This document shows, one piece after another, positions 52,222 through 61,772 of a stretch of 64,000 nt of DNA. The notes below the pieces were generated by a model, which had not been told where the DNA came from, searched no databases, and saw only the letters and a program-made list of their open reading frames with translations. The stretch spans positions 1-64,000 of the forward strand of contig NZ_JAFIFQ010000007.1 of NCBI RefSeq assembly GCF_020831925.1, in the 5' to 3' direction. Each line of letters begins with the position of its first letter. The stretch's first letter is position 1. Source of the stretch: Alkalimonas sp. Lineage in GTDB: Bacteria; Pseudomonadota; Gammaproteobacteria; Enterobacterales; Alteromonadaceae. The position numbers and the translations under genes are program-made.

Positions 52222-53079
52222 TCAGGCCGGAAAATCTTTCTTTTCAAAACGGGAGCCGCGCAAACTGTCTTTTACTTTCTTAAGATTTTCCCTGAACTTA
52301 GAACCACGACGCAGGGTAAAGCCAGTCGCCAAAATATCGATCAACACCAGTTGTGCAACCCGTGATGCCATCGGCATGTACATGTCGGTGTCTTCCGGCA
52401 CATCCAGCGACAACACCAAAGTGCACTCCCGTGCCAGCGGGCTGTCGTAAGCGGTAATGCCGATGACAGTCGCATCGTTTTCGCGGGCTATGGCTGCAAT
52501 ATCGCACAGGTTCTTGGTGCGGCCGGTGTGGCTGATACAAACCACCACATCACCTTCTGCACTATTAATAGCTGACATTCGCTGCATCACGATGTCGTCG
52601 AAGCACACCACTGGGACATTAAAACGAAAGAACTTGTTCTGAGCATCATGCGCCACGGAGGCCGAAGCACCTAACCCAAAGAAAGAAATTTTCTTGGCCT
52701 GAGTTAATACGTCGACAGCACGGTTGATGGTGTTGATATCCACATTGTGGCGGGCTGAATCGAGTGCTGCCATGGTGGACTCAAAGATTTTCGCGGTGTA
52801 GGCCTCCGGGCCATCTTCTTCTTCAACATGACGATTTACGTAAGGCGTACCATTGGCCAGGCTCTGCGCCAGGTGCAACTTGAAATCCGGAAAGCCTTTG
52901 GTATCCAAGCGGCGACAAAAGCGGTTTACGGTTGGCTCACTGACATCCGCCATTTTGGCCAAAGCAGCTATACTGCTATGAATGGTGGTCTGTGGATTGG
53001 CTAGGATAACTTCAGCGACTTTACGCTCAGACTTGCTGAAGTTAGCGACACTGTTGACTATTTTTTCAAGTACATTCAT
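52222..53079 (-). CDS. hexR: HexR, RpiR-family regulator of central carbon metabolism
   Basis: The 285-residue regulator has an N-terminal helix-turn-helix (about 1-77; SERKVAEVILANPQTTIHSS, VSEPTVNRFCRRL) and a SIS sugar-phosphate-binding domain (about 110-250; FFGLGASASVAHDAQNKFFR, CISHTGRTKNLCDIA). In related bacteria HexR senses KDPG, the Entner-Doudoroff intermediate, and releases its TGTAAT...ATTACA operators. Two such sites are present, before pyk and in the hexR-zwf gap. It is divergent from zwf with 264 bases between. The TTTCA-rich upstream area gives no clear RBS beyond GGAA. Confidence 0.95.
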   Translation of the reverse strand: MNVLEKIVNSVANFSKSERKVAEVILANPQTTIHSSIAALAKMADVSEPTVNRFCRRLDTKGFPDFKLHLAQSLANGTPYVNRHVEEEDGPEAYTAKIFESTMAALDSARHNVDINTINRAVDVLTQAKKISFFGLGASASVAHDAQNKFFRFNVPVVCFDDIVMQRMSAINSAEGDVVVCISHTGRTKNLCDIAAIARENDATVIGITAYDSPLARECTLVLSLDVPEDTDMYMPMASRVAQLVLIDILATGFTLRRGSKFRENLKKVKDSLRGSRFEKKDFPA

Positions 53080-53221
53080 TCCAAGCTTCCTGGTTGTGCG
53101 ACCTGGTCAGTCGGCGAGCCGGTGTAATAGTGGTTGTTATACATCCAAACCCGGTTACAGAAAAGTATTTATTTTACCACAGTTGATCGCTACAGCCGTT
53201 ATAAAGGTGGCTAACTGGGCG

Positions 53222-53260
53222 TATAATAGGTTACTTAAGCATATTTGTAATTTAATTACA
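53222..53260 (+). promoter_or_regulatory. zwf operon promoter and HexR operator
   Basis: A full-consensus -10 element TATAAT lies at 53222-53227 with a poor -35 (TTATAA). Downstream, TGTAATTTAATTACA at 53246-53260 is a 15-base HexR-type palindrome. It would cover about +12 to +26 of the transcript, so HexR would act as a block to elongation or open-complex escape. A further TGTAA-AA-TTACA (53311-53322) has the arms but too short a spacer. Confidence 0.78.
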
Positions 53261-53343
53261 ATAAGTCGGGTTTACAACACCGAAATGCTGCGTTAGTATG
53301 CGGTGGTTGTTGTAAAATTACATCTTTAGAACGGGACTAAATT

Positions 53344-54810
53344 ATGTCATCAGCAGCAAAAGCCTGTGATCTTCTGTTATTTGGCACCAAGGGCGATCTG
53401 GCACGTCGTAAATTATTACCAGCACTCTATCAGCTGGAAAAAGCCGGTTTAATGCATGATGACAGTCGGGTTATTGGTATCGCCAGAGATGAGTTGGAGC
53501 AAAACGCTTATCAACAGCTGGTACGAAAAAACCTGGAAACCTTTATTAAGAAAGAGCCCATTGACGAAGCCGTCTGGCAGCGCTTTCAGCAGCGCTTACT
53601 ATACGTGCAACTGGATCTAACGGCTGCTGCCGACTACCAGAAACTTAGTGCTGTGGCGGATTGTGAGAAGCGGATCCCAGTCAGTTATTTTGCCACGCCG
53701 CCCGCTTTATTTGCCTCTATTTGCGCGGGTTTGCACTCAGCTGGACTGGCGGCCGATCCGGCCAGGGTGGTGCTGGAAAAACCGATTGGCCATGATCTGG
53801 AGTCGTCTCGCCAGATTAATGAGCAGGTCGCGCAGTATTTTCAAGAGTGCCAGGTGTACCGCATTGATCACTATTTAGGAAAGGAAACTGTTTTAAACCT
53901 GTTAGCGCTCCGTTTTGCCAATGCCATTTTTGCCTCTAACTGGGACCACAATGCGATTGACCATGTGCAAATTACCGTGGCCGAAGAGGTTGGCGTTGAA
54001 GGGCGCTGGAGCTATTACGACGATGCCGGCCAGATGCGCGATATGGTGCAAAACCATTTACTGCAGGTGCTCACCCTGATTGCGATGGAGCCACCAGCGC
54101 GATTGGATGCCGACAGCATTCGGGATGAGAAACTTAAAGTATTAAAAGCATTGCGGCCGATTGATATCAGCAATGTGCATGAGAAAACGGTGCGGGGCCA
54201 ATACGCGGGTGGCTATGTTGCCGGCGGCGCTGTGCCGGGCTACCTGGATGAAGAAGGCTCCCGTAATAACAGCAGCACCGAAACCTTCGTCGCCATAAAA
54301 GTAGATATCGATAACTGGCGCTGGGCTGGTGTGCCATTTTATTTGCGTACTGGCAAGCGCATGCCGGAAAAGCGCAGTGAAGTGGTTATTAGCTTCAAAC
54401 CACAGCCACACAATATTTTCCATGAAACTTACAAACAGTTACCTGCCAATAAGCTGATTATTCGGCTGCAGCCGGACGAAGGCGTGGAAGTACAGGTGAT
54501 GAATAAGATCCCTGGTCTTGGTGAAACTATGCAGTTACGGCAAACCAAGCTGGATTTAAGCTTTGATGAAACCTTCAGTTCTAAGCGAATTGCCGATGCT
54601 TATGAGCGCTTATTGCTCGAAGCCATGTTGGGTAATCAATATTTGTTTGTTCGTCGTGATGAAGTCGAGCATGCCTGGCGTTGGGTCGATGGCATTTTAG
54701 AAGCCTGGAAATCGACTGGTGAGCCACCCAAAAGCTATCAGGCAGGTAGCTGGGGGCCAGTGTCCGCCATTTCATTATTAGCGCGTGATGATCGCAACTG
54801 GGACGAGTAG
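53344..54810 (+). CDS. zwf: Glucose-6-phosphate 1-dehydrogenase
   Basis: Zwf oxidises glucose-6-phosphate to 6-phosphogluconolactone with NADP+. The 488-residue enzyme has the nucleotide fingerprint LFGTKGDLARRKLLPAL and the active-site signature RIDHYLGKE (about residues 177-185), plus KPIGHDL. The length is close to E. coli (491). It is the first gene of zwf-pgl-edd-glk-eda; all five are on the plus strand with gaps of less than 11 bases or overlaps, so one HexR-controlled transcript is likely. Confidence 0.97.
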   Translation: MSSAAKACDLLLFGTKGDLARRKLLPALYQLEKAGLMHDDSRVIGIARDELEQNAYQQLVRKNLETFIKKEPIDEAVWQRFQQRLLYVQLDLTAAADYQKLSAVADCEKRIPVSYFATPPALFASICAGLHSAGLAADPARVVLEKPIGHDLESSRQINEQVAQYFQECQVYRIDHYLGKETVLNLLALRFANAIFASNWDHNAIDHVQITVAEEVGVEGRWSYYDDAGQMRDMVQNHLLQVLTLIAMEPPARLDADSIRDEKLKVLKALRPIDISNVHEKTVRGQYAGGYVAGGAVPGYLDEEGSRNNSSTETFVAIKVDIDNWRWAGVPFYLRTGKRMPEKRSEVVISFKPQPHNIFHETYKQLPANKLIIRLQPDEGVEVQVMNKIPGLGETMQLRQTKLDLSFDETFSSKRIADAYERLLLEAMLGNQYLFVRRDEVEHAWRWVDGILEAWKSTGEPPKSYQAGSWGPVSAISLLARDDRNWDE

Positions 54811-54818
54811 GAGGCATG

Positions 54819-55505
54819 ATGCAATTTCATCGTTTTGAAAACAGTGCTGCACTCAATAGCAACTTCGCTGAGCGCTTAATTGACTTGCTGAAGGTTGGCA
54901 TCGCTGAGCGCGGTCACGCTTATCTGGCTGTTTCTGGTGGCCGCACACCACAGGCACTGTTCAGTCATTTGGCTGGGACTGAGCTACCTTGGTCTAAAGT
55001 GACCATTACGCTGGCGGACGATCGCTGGCTGGCACCCGATGCCAAAGACAGTAATGAGCGCTTGGTGAAGTCGGTATTACTTCAGGATAAAGCCAGTGCC
55101 GCCAATTTTATCAGTCTGGTCACAACCAATGAGCGAGCTGAAGATGGCGCTGATGCTATTAACAACCGACTGGCTGCCATCCCGACCTTTGATGCGGTTA
55201 TTTTAGGCATGGGGGAGGATGGTCATACTGCCTCTTTATTTCCATGCAGTCAGGAACTGGCTGAAGGCTTGGCGATAACAAAGGATGCCCTGGCGGTGAA
55301 TCCGACCACAGCGCCTTATCAACGGATGTCGCTCTCTAAACAACGTCTGCTGAATACGCGGCACTTGTTTTTGCATTTGGTTGGTGCCGGCAAACTGCCG
55401 GTACTGAACCAAGCCGTAGCTGGTGATGATGTGATGCAGATGCCAATCCGCGCTTTCTTACACCATCCCTGCGTTGATATCCAGGTGATGTTCGCTACCG
55501 AATAG
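54819..55505 (+). CDS. pgl: 6-phosphogluconolactonase
   Basis: Pgl hydrolyses 6-phosphogluconolactone to 6-phosphogluconate. The 228-residue DevB-type protein has LAVSGGRTPQALF, ITLADDRWLAPD and ILGMGEDGHTASLFP. I prefer the ATG at 54819, because the AGGAGG directly after the zwf stop is 4 bases away; an ATG at 54816 is only one base from it. edd begins after 9 bases. Confidence 0.95.
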   Translation: MQFHRFENSAALNSNFAERLIDLLKVGIAERGHAYLAVSGGRTPQALFSHLAGTELPWSKVTITLADDRWLAPDAKDSNERLVKSVLLQDKASAANFISLVTTNERAEDGADAINNRLAAIPTFDAVILGMGEDGHTASLFPCSQELAEGLAITKDALAVNPTTAPYQRMSLSKQRLLNTRHLFLHLVGAGKLPVLNQAVAGDDVMQMPIRAFLHHPCVDIQVMFATE

Positions 55506-55514
55506 AGGTTACTT

Positions 55515-57365
55515 ATGCACCCTGTCATTCAAAAAGTTACCGATCGGATTGCCGCCCGCAGTGAGCGCAGCCGTGCGGTCTATCTGGCCCGGATTGAAAA
55601 GGCCCGTTTAAAAGGCCCGCATCGCGGCACTTTATCCTGCGGTAATTTGGCACATGGTTTTGCTGCCTGCGGCAAGCAGGATAAATCCGATTTGCGCAGC
55701 CTGACAAAAGCCAATATCGGTATTATTTCTTCCTACAACGACATGCTCTCTGCTCATCAGCCTTATGAGCATTATCCAGCTCTGATTAAAGCGGCTGCCA
55801 ATGAAGTAGGCAGTGTTGCCCAGTTTGCCGGTGGTGTGCCTGCCATGTGCGATGGCGTGACCCAAGGTCAGCCTGGCATGGAGCTTAGCCTGATGAGCCG
55901 CGATATTATCGCCATGGCCGCAGCAGTTGGCTTATCACACAATATGTTTGATGGCGGCCTGATGCTGGGCATTTGCGACAAGATCGTACCTGGCTTGCTA
56001 ATGGCAGCCTTTAGCTTCGGTCATTTACCTTTTGTTTTTGTGCCGGCAGGGCCAATGCCTTCAGGCATTCCCAATAAAGAAAAAGCCCGCGTGCGCCAGT
56101 TGTTTGCTGAAGGCAAGGCAACTAAAGAAGAATTATTGGAAGCAGAGTCCGCGTCCTACCATTCGGCCGGCACCTGTACTTTTTACGGCACTGCCAACTC
56201 CAATCAGCTGGTGGTAGAAATGATGGGGCTGCATTTGCCTGGCTCCTCTTTTGTTAACCCCGGCACTGAACTCAGAGATGAACTGACCAAAGCGGCTACC
56301 CGCCAGGTCACCCGTTTAACCGATCTCGGCACCGATTATATGCCGATTGGCAAGCTGGTGGATGTGAAATCCATTGTCAATGGTCTGGTGGGTTTGTTGG
56401 CGACCGGAGGTTCCACCAACCACACCATGCACTTGATTGCGGTAGCTCGCTCGGCTGGCTTTTTGATTAACTGGGATGATTTTGCAGAACTTTCCAGCGT
56501 CACCCCCTTGATTACCCGGATTTATCCTAATGGTCAGGCCGATATCAATCATTTCCAACAAGCCGGCGGTATGGCTTATCTAATCCGTACTTTGCTGGAT
56601 GAAGGTTTACTGCACGTAGATGTGCAAACAGTAGCCGGCTATGGTTTGCGTCGTTACACCCAGGTGCCTGTCATGCAGGATGGCAAGCTGGTGTGGGTTG
56701 ATGGCCCTACTGAGTCGCTGGATCCGCAAGTGTTAACCTCGGCTGCGACACCTTTTAAGCACCATGGTGGCCTGGAAGTACTTTCCGGTAATTTAGGTCG
56801 AGCCGTGATGAAAACCTCCGCTTTGCGGGAAGGAACAGCCGTGATTACCGCACCCGCTGTAGTTTTCTCCAGTCAGCATGAACTGGATGCTGCCTTTAAG
56901 TCAGGTGAACTGAATAAAGACTGTGTGGTGGTGGTTCGTTTTCAGGGACCAAAAGCCATCGGGATGCCAGAGCTGCATAAATTAACGCCGCCGCTTGGTG
57001 TACTGCAAGATCGAGGCTTCAAGGTGGCTCTTGTGACCGATGGTCGTATGTCCGGAGCCTCGGGCAAGGTACCGGCAGCCATCCATGTTACACCGGAAGC
57101 CATTGAAGGCGGTTTATTGGCCAAAGTACAAAATGGTGATTTGGTGAGGGTTGATGCCGAGCAAGGAGTGCTGGAATTGCTGGTTGATGCCAAAGAGCTG
57201 GCAGAGCGTCAGGCCGAAAGCATCGACTTATCGGACAGTTATGCGGGTATGGGCCGGGAAATTTTTGGTGGCTTGCGTGCCCAACTGACTGGGGCTGAAG
57301 AGGGTGCTTGCGCCTTGTTTTATACCGAAGATCATTTAGATGCTGACGGAGGGGTGCATGGCTAA
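55515..57365 (+). CDS. edd: Phosphogluconate dehydratase
   Basis: Edd dehydrates 6-phosphogluconate to KDPG, the first unique step of the Entner-Doudoroff pathway. The 616-residue enzyme belongs to the IlvD/Edd family with 4Fe-4S cysteines in [28 protein letters not shown] and [13 protein letters not shown], plus [15 protein letters not shown]. The higher similarity to Edd than IlvD is supported by the operon. It overlaps glk by 8 bases. Confidence 0.96.
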   Translation: MHPVIQKVTDRIAARSERSRAVYLARIEKARLKGPHRGTLSCGNLAHGFAACGKQDKSDLRSLTKANIGIISSYNDMLSAHQPYEHYPALIKAAANEVGSVAQFAGGVPAMCDGVTQGQPGMELSLMSRDIIAMAAAVGLSHNMFDGGLMLGICDKIVPGLLMAAFSFGHLPFVFVPAGPMPSGIPNKEKARVRQLFAEGKATKEELLEAESASYHSAGTCTFYGTANSNQLVVEMMGLHLPGSSFVNPGTELRDELTKAATRQVTRLTDLGTDYMPIGKLVDVKSIVNGLVGLLATGGSTNHTMHLIAVARSAGFLINWDDFAELSSVTPLITRIYPNGQADINHFQQAGGMAYLIRTLLDEGLLHVDVQTVAGYGLRRYTQVPVMQDGKLVWVDGPTESLDPQVLTSAATPFKHHGGLEVLSGNLGRAVMKTSALREGTAVITAPAVVFSSQHELDAAFKSGELNKDCVVVVRFQGPKAIGMPELHKLTPPLGVLQDRGFKVALVTDGRMSGASGKVPAAIHVTPEAIEGGLLAKVQNGDLVRVDAEQGVLELLVDAKELAERQAESIDLSDSYAGMGREIFGGLRAQLTGAEEGACALFYTEDHLDADGGVHG

Positions 57366-58344
57366 AGCGCATTATGCCATTGTCGCGGATATTGGCGGCA
57401 CCAATGCTCGCTTTAGCCGGGTTAATTTGCAGGATCTAAGCCTTGATCAGGTCCAGGTGTATCGCTGTGCCGATTTCGCAACCCTGGCCGATGCACTTCA
57501 GCACTACAGGGATGAGCAGCAGTTGCAGACGCTAACCGATGTCGCCATAGCCATAGCTTGCCCGGTGCAGGGCGATCAGGTGCAGATGACCAACTTTCAC
57601 TGGCAGTTTTCGATCAGCGCTATGCAGCAACAACTGCAGCTTTCCAGCTTGCTGGTAATGAACGACTTTACCGCAGTCGCCATGAGCCTGCCGGTGGTAC
57701 AGGCCACCGATTGCGTGCAATTTGGTGGTGGCCTGGCCAAGTCCAATCAGCCCATGGCGGTGCTTGGTGCTGGTACCGGCCTGGGTGTTGGGCACTTGCT
57801 CCCCTTAGCTGAGCAGCGCTATCACCCGCTTCCTGGTGAGGGCGGCCATGTCGACTGGGCACCCATCAATCAGCAGGAATGGGCGATTTATCAGTTTTTA
57901 AGCAACAAGTACGGTCATGTTTCGCCAGAGCGCTTGTTATCGGGCCCAGGGCTGGAAGACCTCTATTTGGCTTTAGCTGAATACCAGCAAGTATCTGCAG
58001 AACCACTCAGTGCAGCGGCTATTTCCGAGCAAGCAATGGCAGGTACTAATGCCCTCGCAGCCGAGACCATAGCACAGTTCTTTGCCAGCCTTGGCAGCAT
58101 TGCCGGCAACCTGGCTCTGACCTTAAGTACTACGGGGGGCGTCTTTATTGGTGGTGGCATAGTACCCAAACTGTTGCCCTTGCTTGGGCAAAGTGAGTTC
58201 CGCAGCCGCTTTGAACAAAAGGGGCGTTTTACGTCGTTTAACCAGGCCATCCCGACTTATGTTATTACCGCAGAGCAACCAGGCCTTACCGGTGCAGCTT
58301 TGTATTTGAAACAAACCATCTCACAACAAACTCAGGGCGAGTAA
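57358..58344 (+). CDS. glk: Glucokinase
   Basis: Glk phosphorylates free glucose with ATP. The 328-residue protein has the ATP-binding [48 protein letters not shown] and the C-terminal [14 protein letters not shown], all typical of the E. coli-type Glk (321). The ATG at 57358 is inside edd with a GGAGGGG RBS, giving an 8-base overlap and tight coupling. Its place in the operon makes the cluster self-sufficient from glucose to pyruvate plus glyceraldehyde-3-phosphate. Confidence 0.95.
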   Translation: MAKAHYAIVADIGGTNARFSRVNLQDLSLDQVQVYRCADFATLADALQHYRDEQQLQTLTDVAIAIACPVQGDQVQMTNFHWQFSISAMQQQLQLSSLLVMNDFTAVAMSLPVVQATDCVQFGGGLAKSNQPMAVLGAGTGLGVGHLLPLAEQRYHPLPGEGGHVDWAPINQQEWAIYQFLSNKYGHVSPERLLSGPGLEDLYLALAEYQQVSAEPLSAAAISEQAMAGTNALAAETIAQFFASLGSIAGNLALTLSTTGGVFIGGGIVPKLLPLLGQSEFRSRFEQKGRFTSFNQAIPTYVITAEQPGLTGAALYLKQTISQQTQGE

Positions 58345-58349
58345 GTATT

Positions 58350-59000
58350 ATGGCATTTGAAAATTGGCAATTAGATCCTGCAACCTTGTTTGCGCAGGGC
58401 CCTGTAGTTCCAGTGATTGTAATCAATGATTTGGCCGAAGCCGTGCCTATGGCCAAAGCTTTGGTTGCAGGTGGTTTACGGGTGTTGGAAGTCACGCTAC
58501 GCACACCAGTGGCGATGGATGCCATCCGATTACTCAGTAAAGAAGTCCCTGAGGCCATTGTCGGTGCCGGAACGGTGACTTCGTCCGAGCAATTGCAGCA
58601 AGTCATTGAAGCCGGCGCCCGCTTTGCGATTAGCCCAGGTATGACGCGTGAACTACTGCAAGCGGGTAAGGACTCGGTGATCCCATTAATCCCGGGTATT
58701 GCCAGTATTTCGGAGCTGATGGAAGGGTTGGCACTTGGCTACACCCATTTTAAATTTTTTCCGGCTGAAGCTGCCGGCGGTGTTAAAACCCTTAAATCTA
58801 TTCATGGGCCATTCTCGGAAGTGCGTTTTTGTCCGACCGGTGGTATCAACGAAAAGAATTTTCTGGAGTATCTGGCGCTACCAAATGTGGCATGCGTTGG
58901 TGGCTCCTGGGTTTTGCCAGCCGATGCGATTGCAGCCGGGGATTGGCAAAAAGTTACCCAACTTTGCCAGGATGCGCTGGCGCAGGTCGCCAATCATTAA
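58350..59000 (+). CDS. eda: KDPG aldolase
   Basis: Eda splits KDPG into pyruvate and glyceraldehyde-3-phosphate. The 216-residue class I aldolase has the Schiff-base Lys in [13 protein letters not shown] (about residue 133), [21 protein letters not shown] and [12 protein letters not shown]. It is the last gene of the HexR-controlled operon, 5 bases after glk, and a terminator follows. Confidence 0.96.
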   Translation: MAFENWQLDPATLFAQGPVVPVIVINDLAEAVPMAKALVAGGLRVLEVTLRTPVAMDAIRLLSKEVPEAIVGAGTVTSSEQLQQVIEAGARFAISPGMTRELLQAGKDSVIPLIPGIASISELMEGLALGYTHFKFFPAEAAGGVKTLKSIHGPFSEVRFCPTGGINEKNFLEYLALPNVACVGGSWVLPADAIAAGDWQKVTQLCQDALAQVANH

Positions 59001-59025
59001 GGCTTTTGACACCCCATGACTCCCT

Positions 59026-59063
59026 GCACAGGCCTTATATAGCGGCCTGCGCAGCCTTTTTTT
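59026..59063 (+). terminator. Terminator of the Entner-Doudoroff operon
   Basis: GCACAGGCC (59026-59034) pairs with GGCCTGCGC (59044-59052) with one weak pair, and seven Ts follow at 59057-59063. It starts 25 bases after the eda stop. Confidence 0.7.
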
Positions 59064-59209
59064 GCGCAAGACAAAAAATTTTCCTGCATACTTACCCAGT
59101 TCAAATAGCCCAGATTGGATACAGATGTTTAATTTCTGCTACTTTAGTCGCAATCCAGTAATTTATCGCTATTTTTTGGTATTTTGTCCTGATTTTACGC
59201 TAAACGCTG

Positions 59210-59218
59210 TGCTACAAT
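59210..59218 (+). promoter_or_regulatory. Extended -10 promoter of nhaD
   Basis: TGCTACAAT (59210-59218) is an extended -10 element (TG-N-TACAAT). No good -35 element is found at 16-18 bases, which fits the extended class. The transcript would start near 59225, about 55 bases before the nhaD ATG. Confidence 0.5.
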
Positions 59219-59280
59219 GCCGCCGCCTGCAACAGGTAAAAGCGTCCTTTTAACCCGAATGTAAATAGATAGGTCTGACC

Positions 59281-60732
59281 ATGCAAAGTCTCCGTTGCGT
59301 GTCGTGGTTGGCTGGTTTGCTGTGTCTGCTATTCAGCACACCGGTTTTTGCTGCATCCGCTGCTCCACTCGATTTAACAAGCTCCCTTGTTGGTTTTGTC
59401 TGTATTGCTATTTTTGTCGTCGCTTATGTGTTGGTGATGGGCGAAGAAAAACTTCATATGCGTAAATCCAAGCCGGTGTTGGTTGCTGCTGGTTTAATCT
59501 GGATCCTTATTGGCTGGGTTTACATCAGCCGTGATATTCCAGTTGTAACCGAAGCAGCATTTCGTCATAACCTGCTTGAATTCGCTGAGCTAATGCTATT
59601 CCTTTTGGTAGCAATGACATACATCAATGCGCTGGAAGAACGGCGATTATTTGATGCATTGCGGGCCTGGATGATACGCAAGGGCTTTAGTTACCAGAAT
59701 CTGTTTTGGATCACCGGCTTCCTGTCGTTCTTTATTTCTCCTATCGCCGATAACTTAACCACAGCTTTGCTGATGTGTGCTGTGGTGATGAAAGTGGCCG
59801 AAGGAGATAAACGTTTTATCAACCTCTGCTGTGTCAATATTGTCATAGCTGCTAATGCGGGCGGTGCCTTTAGTCCTTTTGGCGATATCACCACGCTTAT
59901 GGTGTGGCAGGCCGGCCTGGTGCGCATTGATGAGTTCCTGGTGTTGTTCTTCCCTGCTTTGGTTAATTACCTGATCCCGGCGACAGTGATGAGCTTTTTT
60001 GTTGAGAAAAGGCAACCATCCGCGGTGTATGAAGATGTTGAGTTAAAACGCGGCGCGCTGCGTATTCTAACTTTATTTTTGCTGACTGTTGCCACCGCCG
60101 TGCTGTGCCATAGCTTACTGCATTTGCCACCTGTTCTGGGCATGATGATGGGGCTGGGGTACCTGCAGTTCTTCGGCTATTTCCTGCGCATGACCTTGCC
60201 TGGATCGTTAGCACGTAAAAAGGCAATGGCCGAGCGTGAGGGCGATCAGGAGAAACTGAAGCGCCTCGGTGGCGTAGTGCCTTTCGATGTTTTCAGCCGG
60301 GTATCGCGGGCTGAGTGGGACACCTTGTTATTCTTCTATGGCATCGTGATGTGTGTAGGCGGGTTAGGCTTTCTTGGCTACCTTGGTTTGATGTCTGATT
60401 TATTGTACGAGGGCTGGAATCCGACCTCGGCCAATATCCTGCTCGGCGTGATCTCGGCGGTCATCGATAACATCCCAGTGATGTTCGCAGTTCTTGCGAT
60501 GCAGCCTGAGATGTCGCATGGTCATTGGTTGCTGATCACCTTAACGGCAGGTGTCGGTGGTAGTTTGCTGTCGATAGGCTCCGCTGCTGGTGTGGCCTTG
60601 ATGGGGCAGGCCCGTGGCTATTACACTTTTTTTGGTCACCTGAAGTGGGCACCGGTGATTTTCCTTGGCTACATCGCCAGTATCGCCGTGCATTTGTGGT
60701 TAAATGCAGACTTGTTTCATATCTACGACTAA
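59281..60732 (+). CDS. nhaD: Na+/H+ antiporter NhaD
   Basis: NhaD exports Na+ (and often Li+) in exchange for protons and is typical of marine and alkaliphilic gammaproteobacteria. The 483-residue protein has an N-terminal signal-like segment (LAGLLCLLFSTPVFAASA), then about 12 helices. Conserved polar sites within membranes include FFISPIADNLTTALLM, NIVIAANAGGAFSPFGDITTLM and ISAVIDNIPVMFAVLAM, the expected ion-binding helices. It is monocistronic, between the eda terminator and its own. Confidence 0.94.
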   Translation: MQSLRCVSWLAGLLCLLFSTPVFAASAAPLDLTSSLVGFVCIAIFVVAYVLVMGEEKLHMRKSKPVLVAAGLIWILIGWVYISRDIPVVTEAAFRHNLLEFAELMLFLLVAMTYINALEERRLFDALRAWMIRKGFSYQNLFWITGFLSFFISPIADNLTTALLMCAVVMKVAEGDKRFINLCCVNIVIAANAGGAFSPFGDITTLMVWQAGLVRIDEFLVLFFPALVNYLIPATVMSFFVEKRQPSAVYEDVELKRGALRILTLFLLTVATAVLCHSLLHLPPVLGMMMGLGYLQFFGYFLRMTLPGSLARKKAMAEREGDQEKLKRLGGVVPFDVFSRVSRAEWDTLLFFYGIVMCVGGLGFLGYLGLMSDLLYEGWNPTSANILLGVISAVIDNIPVMFAVLAMQPEMSHGHWLLITLTAGVGGSLLSIGSAAGVALMGQARGYYTFFGHLKWAPVIFLGYIASIAVHLWLNADLFHIYD

Positions 60733-60736
60733 GCCC

Positions 60737-60769
60737 AGCAGGCAGCAGTTTCACTGCTGCCTGCTTTTC
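60737..60769 (+). terminator. Intrinsic terminator of nhaD
   Basis: AGCAGGCAGCAGT (60737-60749) pairs perfectly with ACTGCTGCCTGCT (60753-60765) around a 3-base loop, and Ts follow. It starts 5 bases after the nhaD stop. Confidence 0.85.
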
Positions 60770-60888
60770 TGCTTGCCCGCTATCGCGAGGCCATCGCTAA
60801 TCTGTTATTCTCACTCAAATTTCATCATTTGCCAGCCAAAAGACTATACTTAACCTACTGCTGGCCAACCAATGCCGGAACTTGTCTG

Positions 60889-61734
60889 ATGAACGCACTA
60901 CAGTACGCTGAAAATGTTACCGAAGTTTTTGTGTTTCCAGATGCTTACCTTCGAGTTAAGCAACTACTGGAGTCTGAACGCGCCGATATGGATGAGGTGG
61001 CGGAAGTTATCCAGCTTGATCCGTCCCTGGCGAGTAAAATTTTAAAATTGGCCAATAGTGCTATTTATAACTTACCCAAAAAAATTGATACCATCAGCAA
61101 AGCTTTGGTAGTGCTAGGCGCTGGAACCATCTACAACCTGGTGATTAGCTCCGCAGTGATCAGTGTTTGTGAGCAAGTCAGTCACAGCGCTATCGATATG
61201 GACAGATTCTGGGAGCAAAGTGTCCATACCGCATTGATAGCTCGTGCTTTAGGCAATAAAGTAGCCCCACGGCAGAGTGAGCAACTCTATGTTTCAGGCT
61301 TGCTGCATAATATTGGTGAACTGGCTTTGTGTCAGTTGGATCCAGAACTGGCCAAAGCTTGTGAACAATACAGTGCTGATGAAAAACCCTGGCAGTGCCA
61401 ACGGCGTGTACTTGGTTTTACCTATGCCGAGTTAAGTGCAGCTTTGCTGCGACTTTGGCAATTACCGAACTCAATCATTGAGCCCATCGCTTTGCAGCAT
61501 CAGCCCGATAAACATTTACGGCAGCCGGCTGTATTGCTGTTAAATATTTCTTCCCGACTGGCATTGGCGAATGTTCACCCTGAACTGTATAAGCAAACTA
61601 ATTTGCTGGATCCCTTTGTACTGGAAGTTTTGGGCATTATTCAGCCAGACCTGCGGGCTGCGTTGGATTTTTGCAACAGTGAGGCGCTCTACCTACTTTC
61701 TGTACTCAACCCTAAAGCCGGTATTTTGTATTAA
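60889..61734 (+). CDS. HDOD domain signalling protein
   Basis: The 281-residue protein is a single HDOD domain (about 10-210), a metal-free relative of HD phosphohydrolases found in signalling and cell-cycle or motility control. VIQLDPSLASKILKLANSAIYN and ALVVLGAGTIYNLVI are diagnostic, and LYVSGLLHNIGELAL follows the HD position with HN in place of HD. No enzymatic activity is expected. The ATG at 60889 begins MNALQYAENV; the RBS is weak. Partners cannot be named, though the GGDEF-EAL protein at 27 kb belongs to the same kind of network. Confidence 0.85.
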   Translation: MNALQYAENVTEVFVFPDAYLRVKQLLESERADMDEVAEVIQLDPSLASKILKLANSAIYNLPKKIDTISKALVVLGAGTIYNLVISSAVISVCEQVSHSAIDMDRFWEQSVHTALIARALGNKVAPRQSEQLYVSGLLHNIGELALCQLDPELAKACEQYSADEKPWQCQRRVLGFTYAELSAALLRLWQLPNSIIEPIALQHQPDKHLRQPAVLLLNISSRLALANVHPELYKQTNLLDPFVLEVLGIIQPDLRAALDFCNSEALYLLSVLNPKAGILY

Positions 61735-61772
61735 CTGGTCTTCAGCATACCCCTTTGACACAAGGAAATACC

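Noticed and set aside
53311-53322. TGTAAAATTACA as a third HexR operator
   Set aside because: The arms fit but the centre is three bases too short for the HexR consensus; kept only as a possible weak site.
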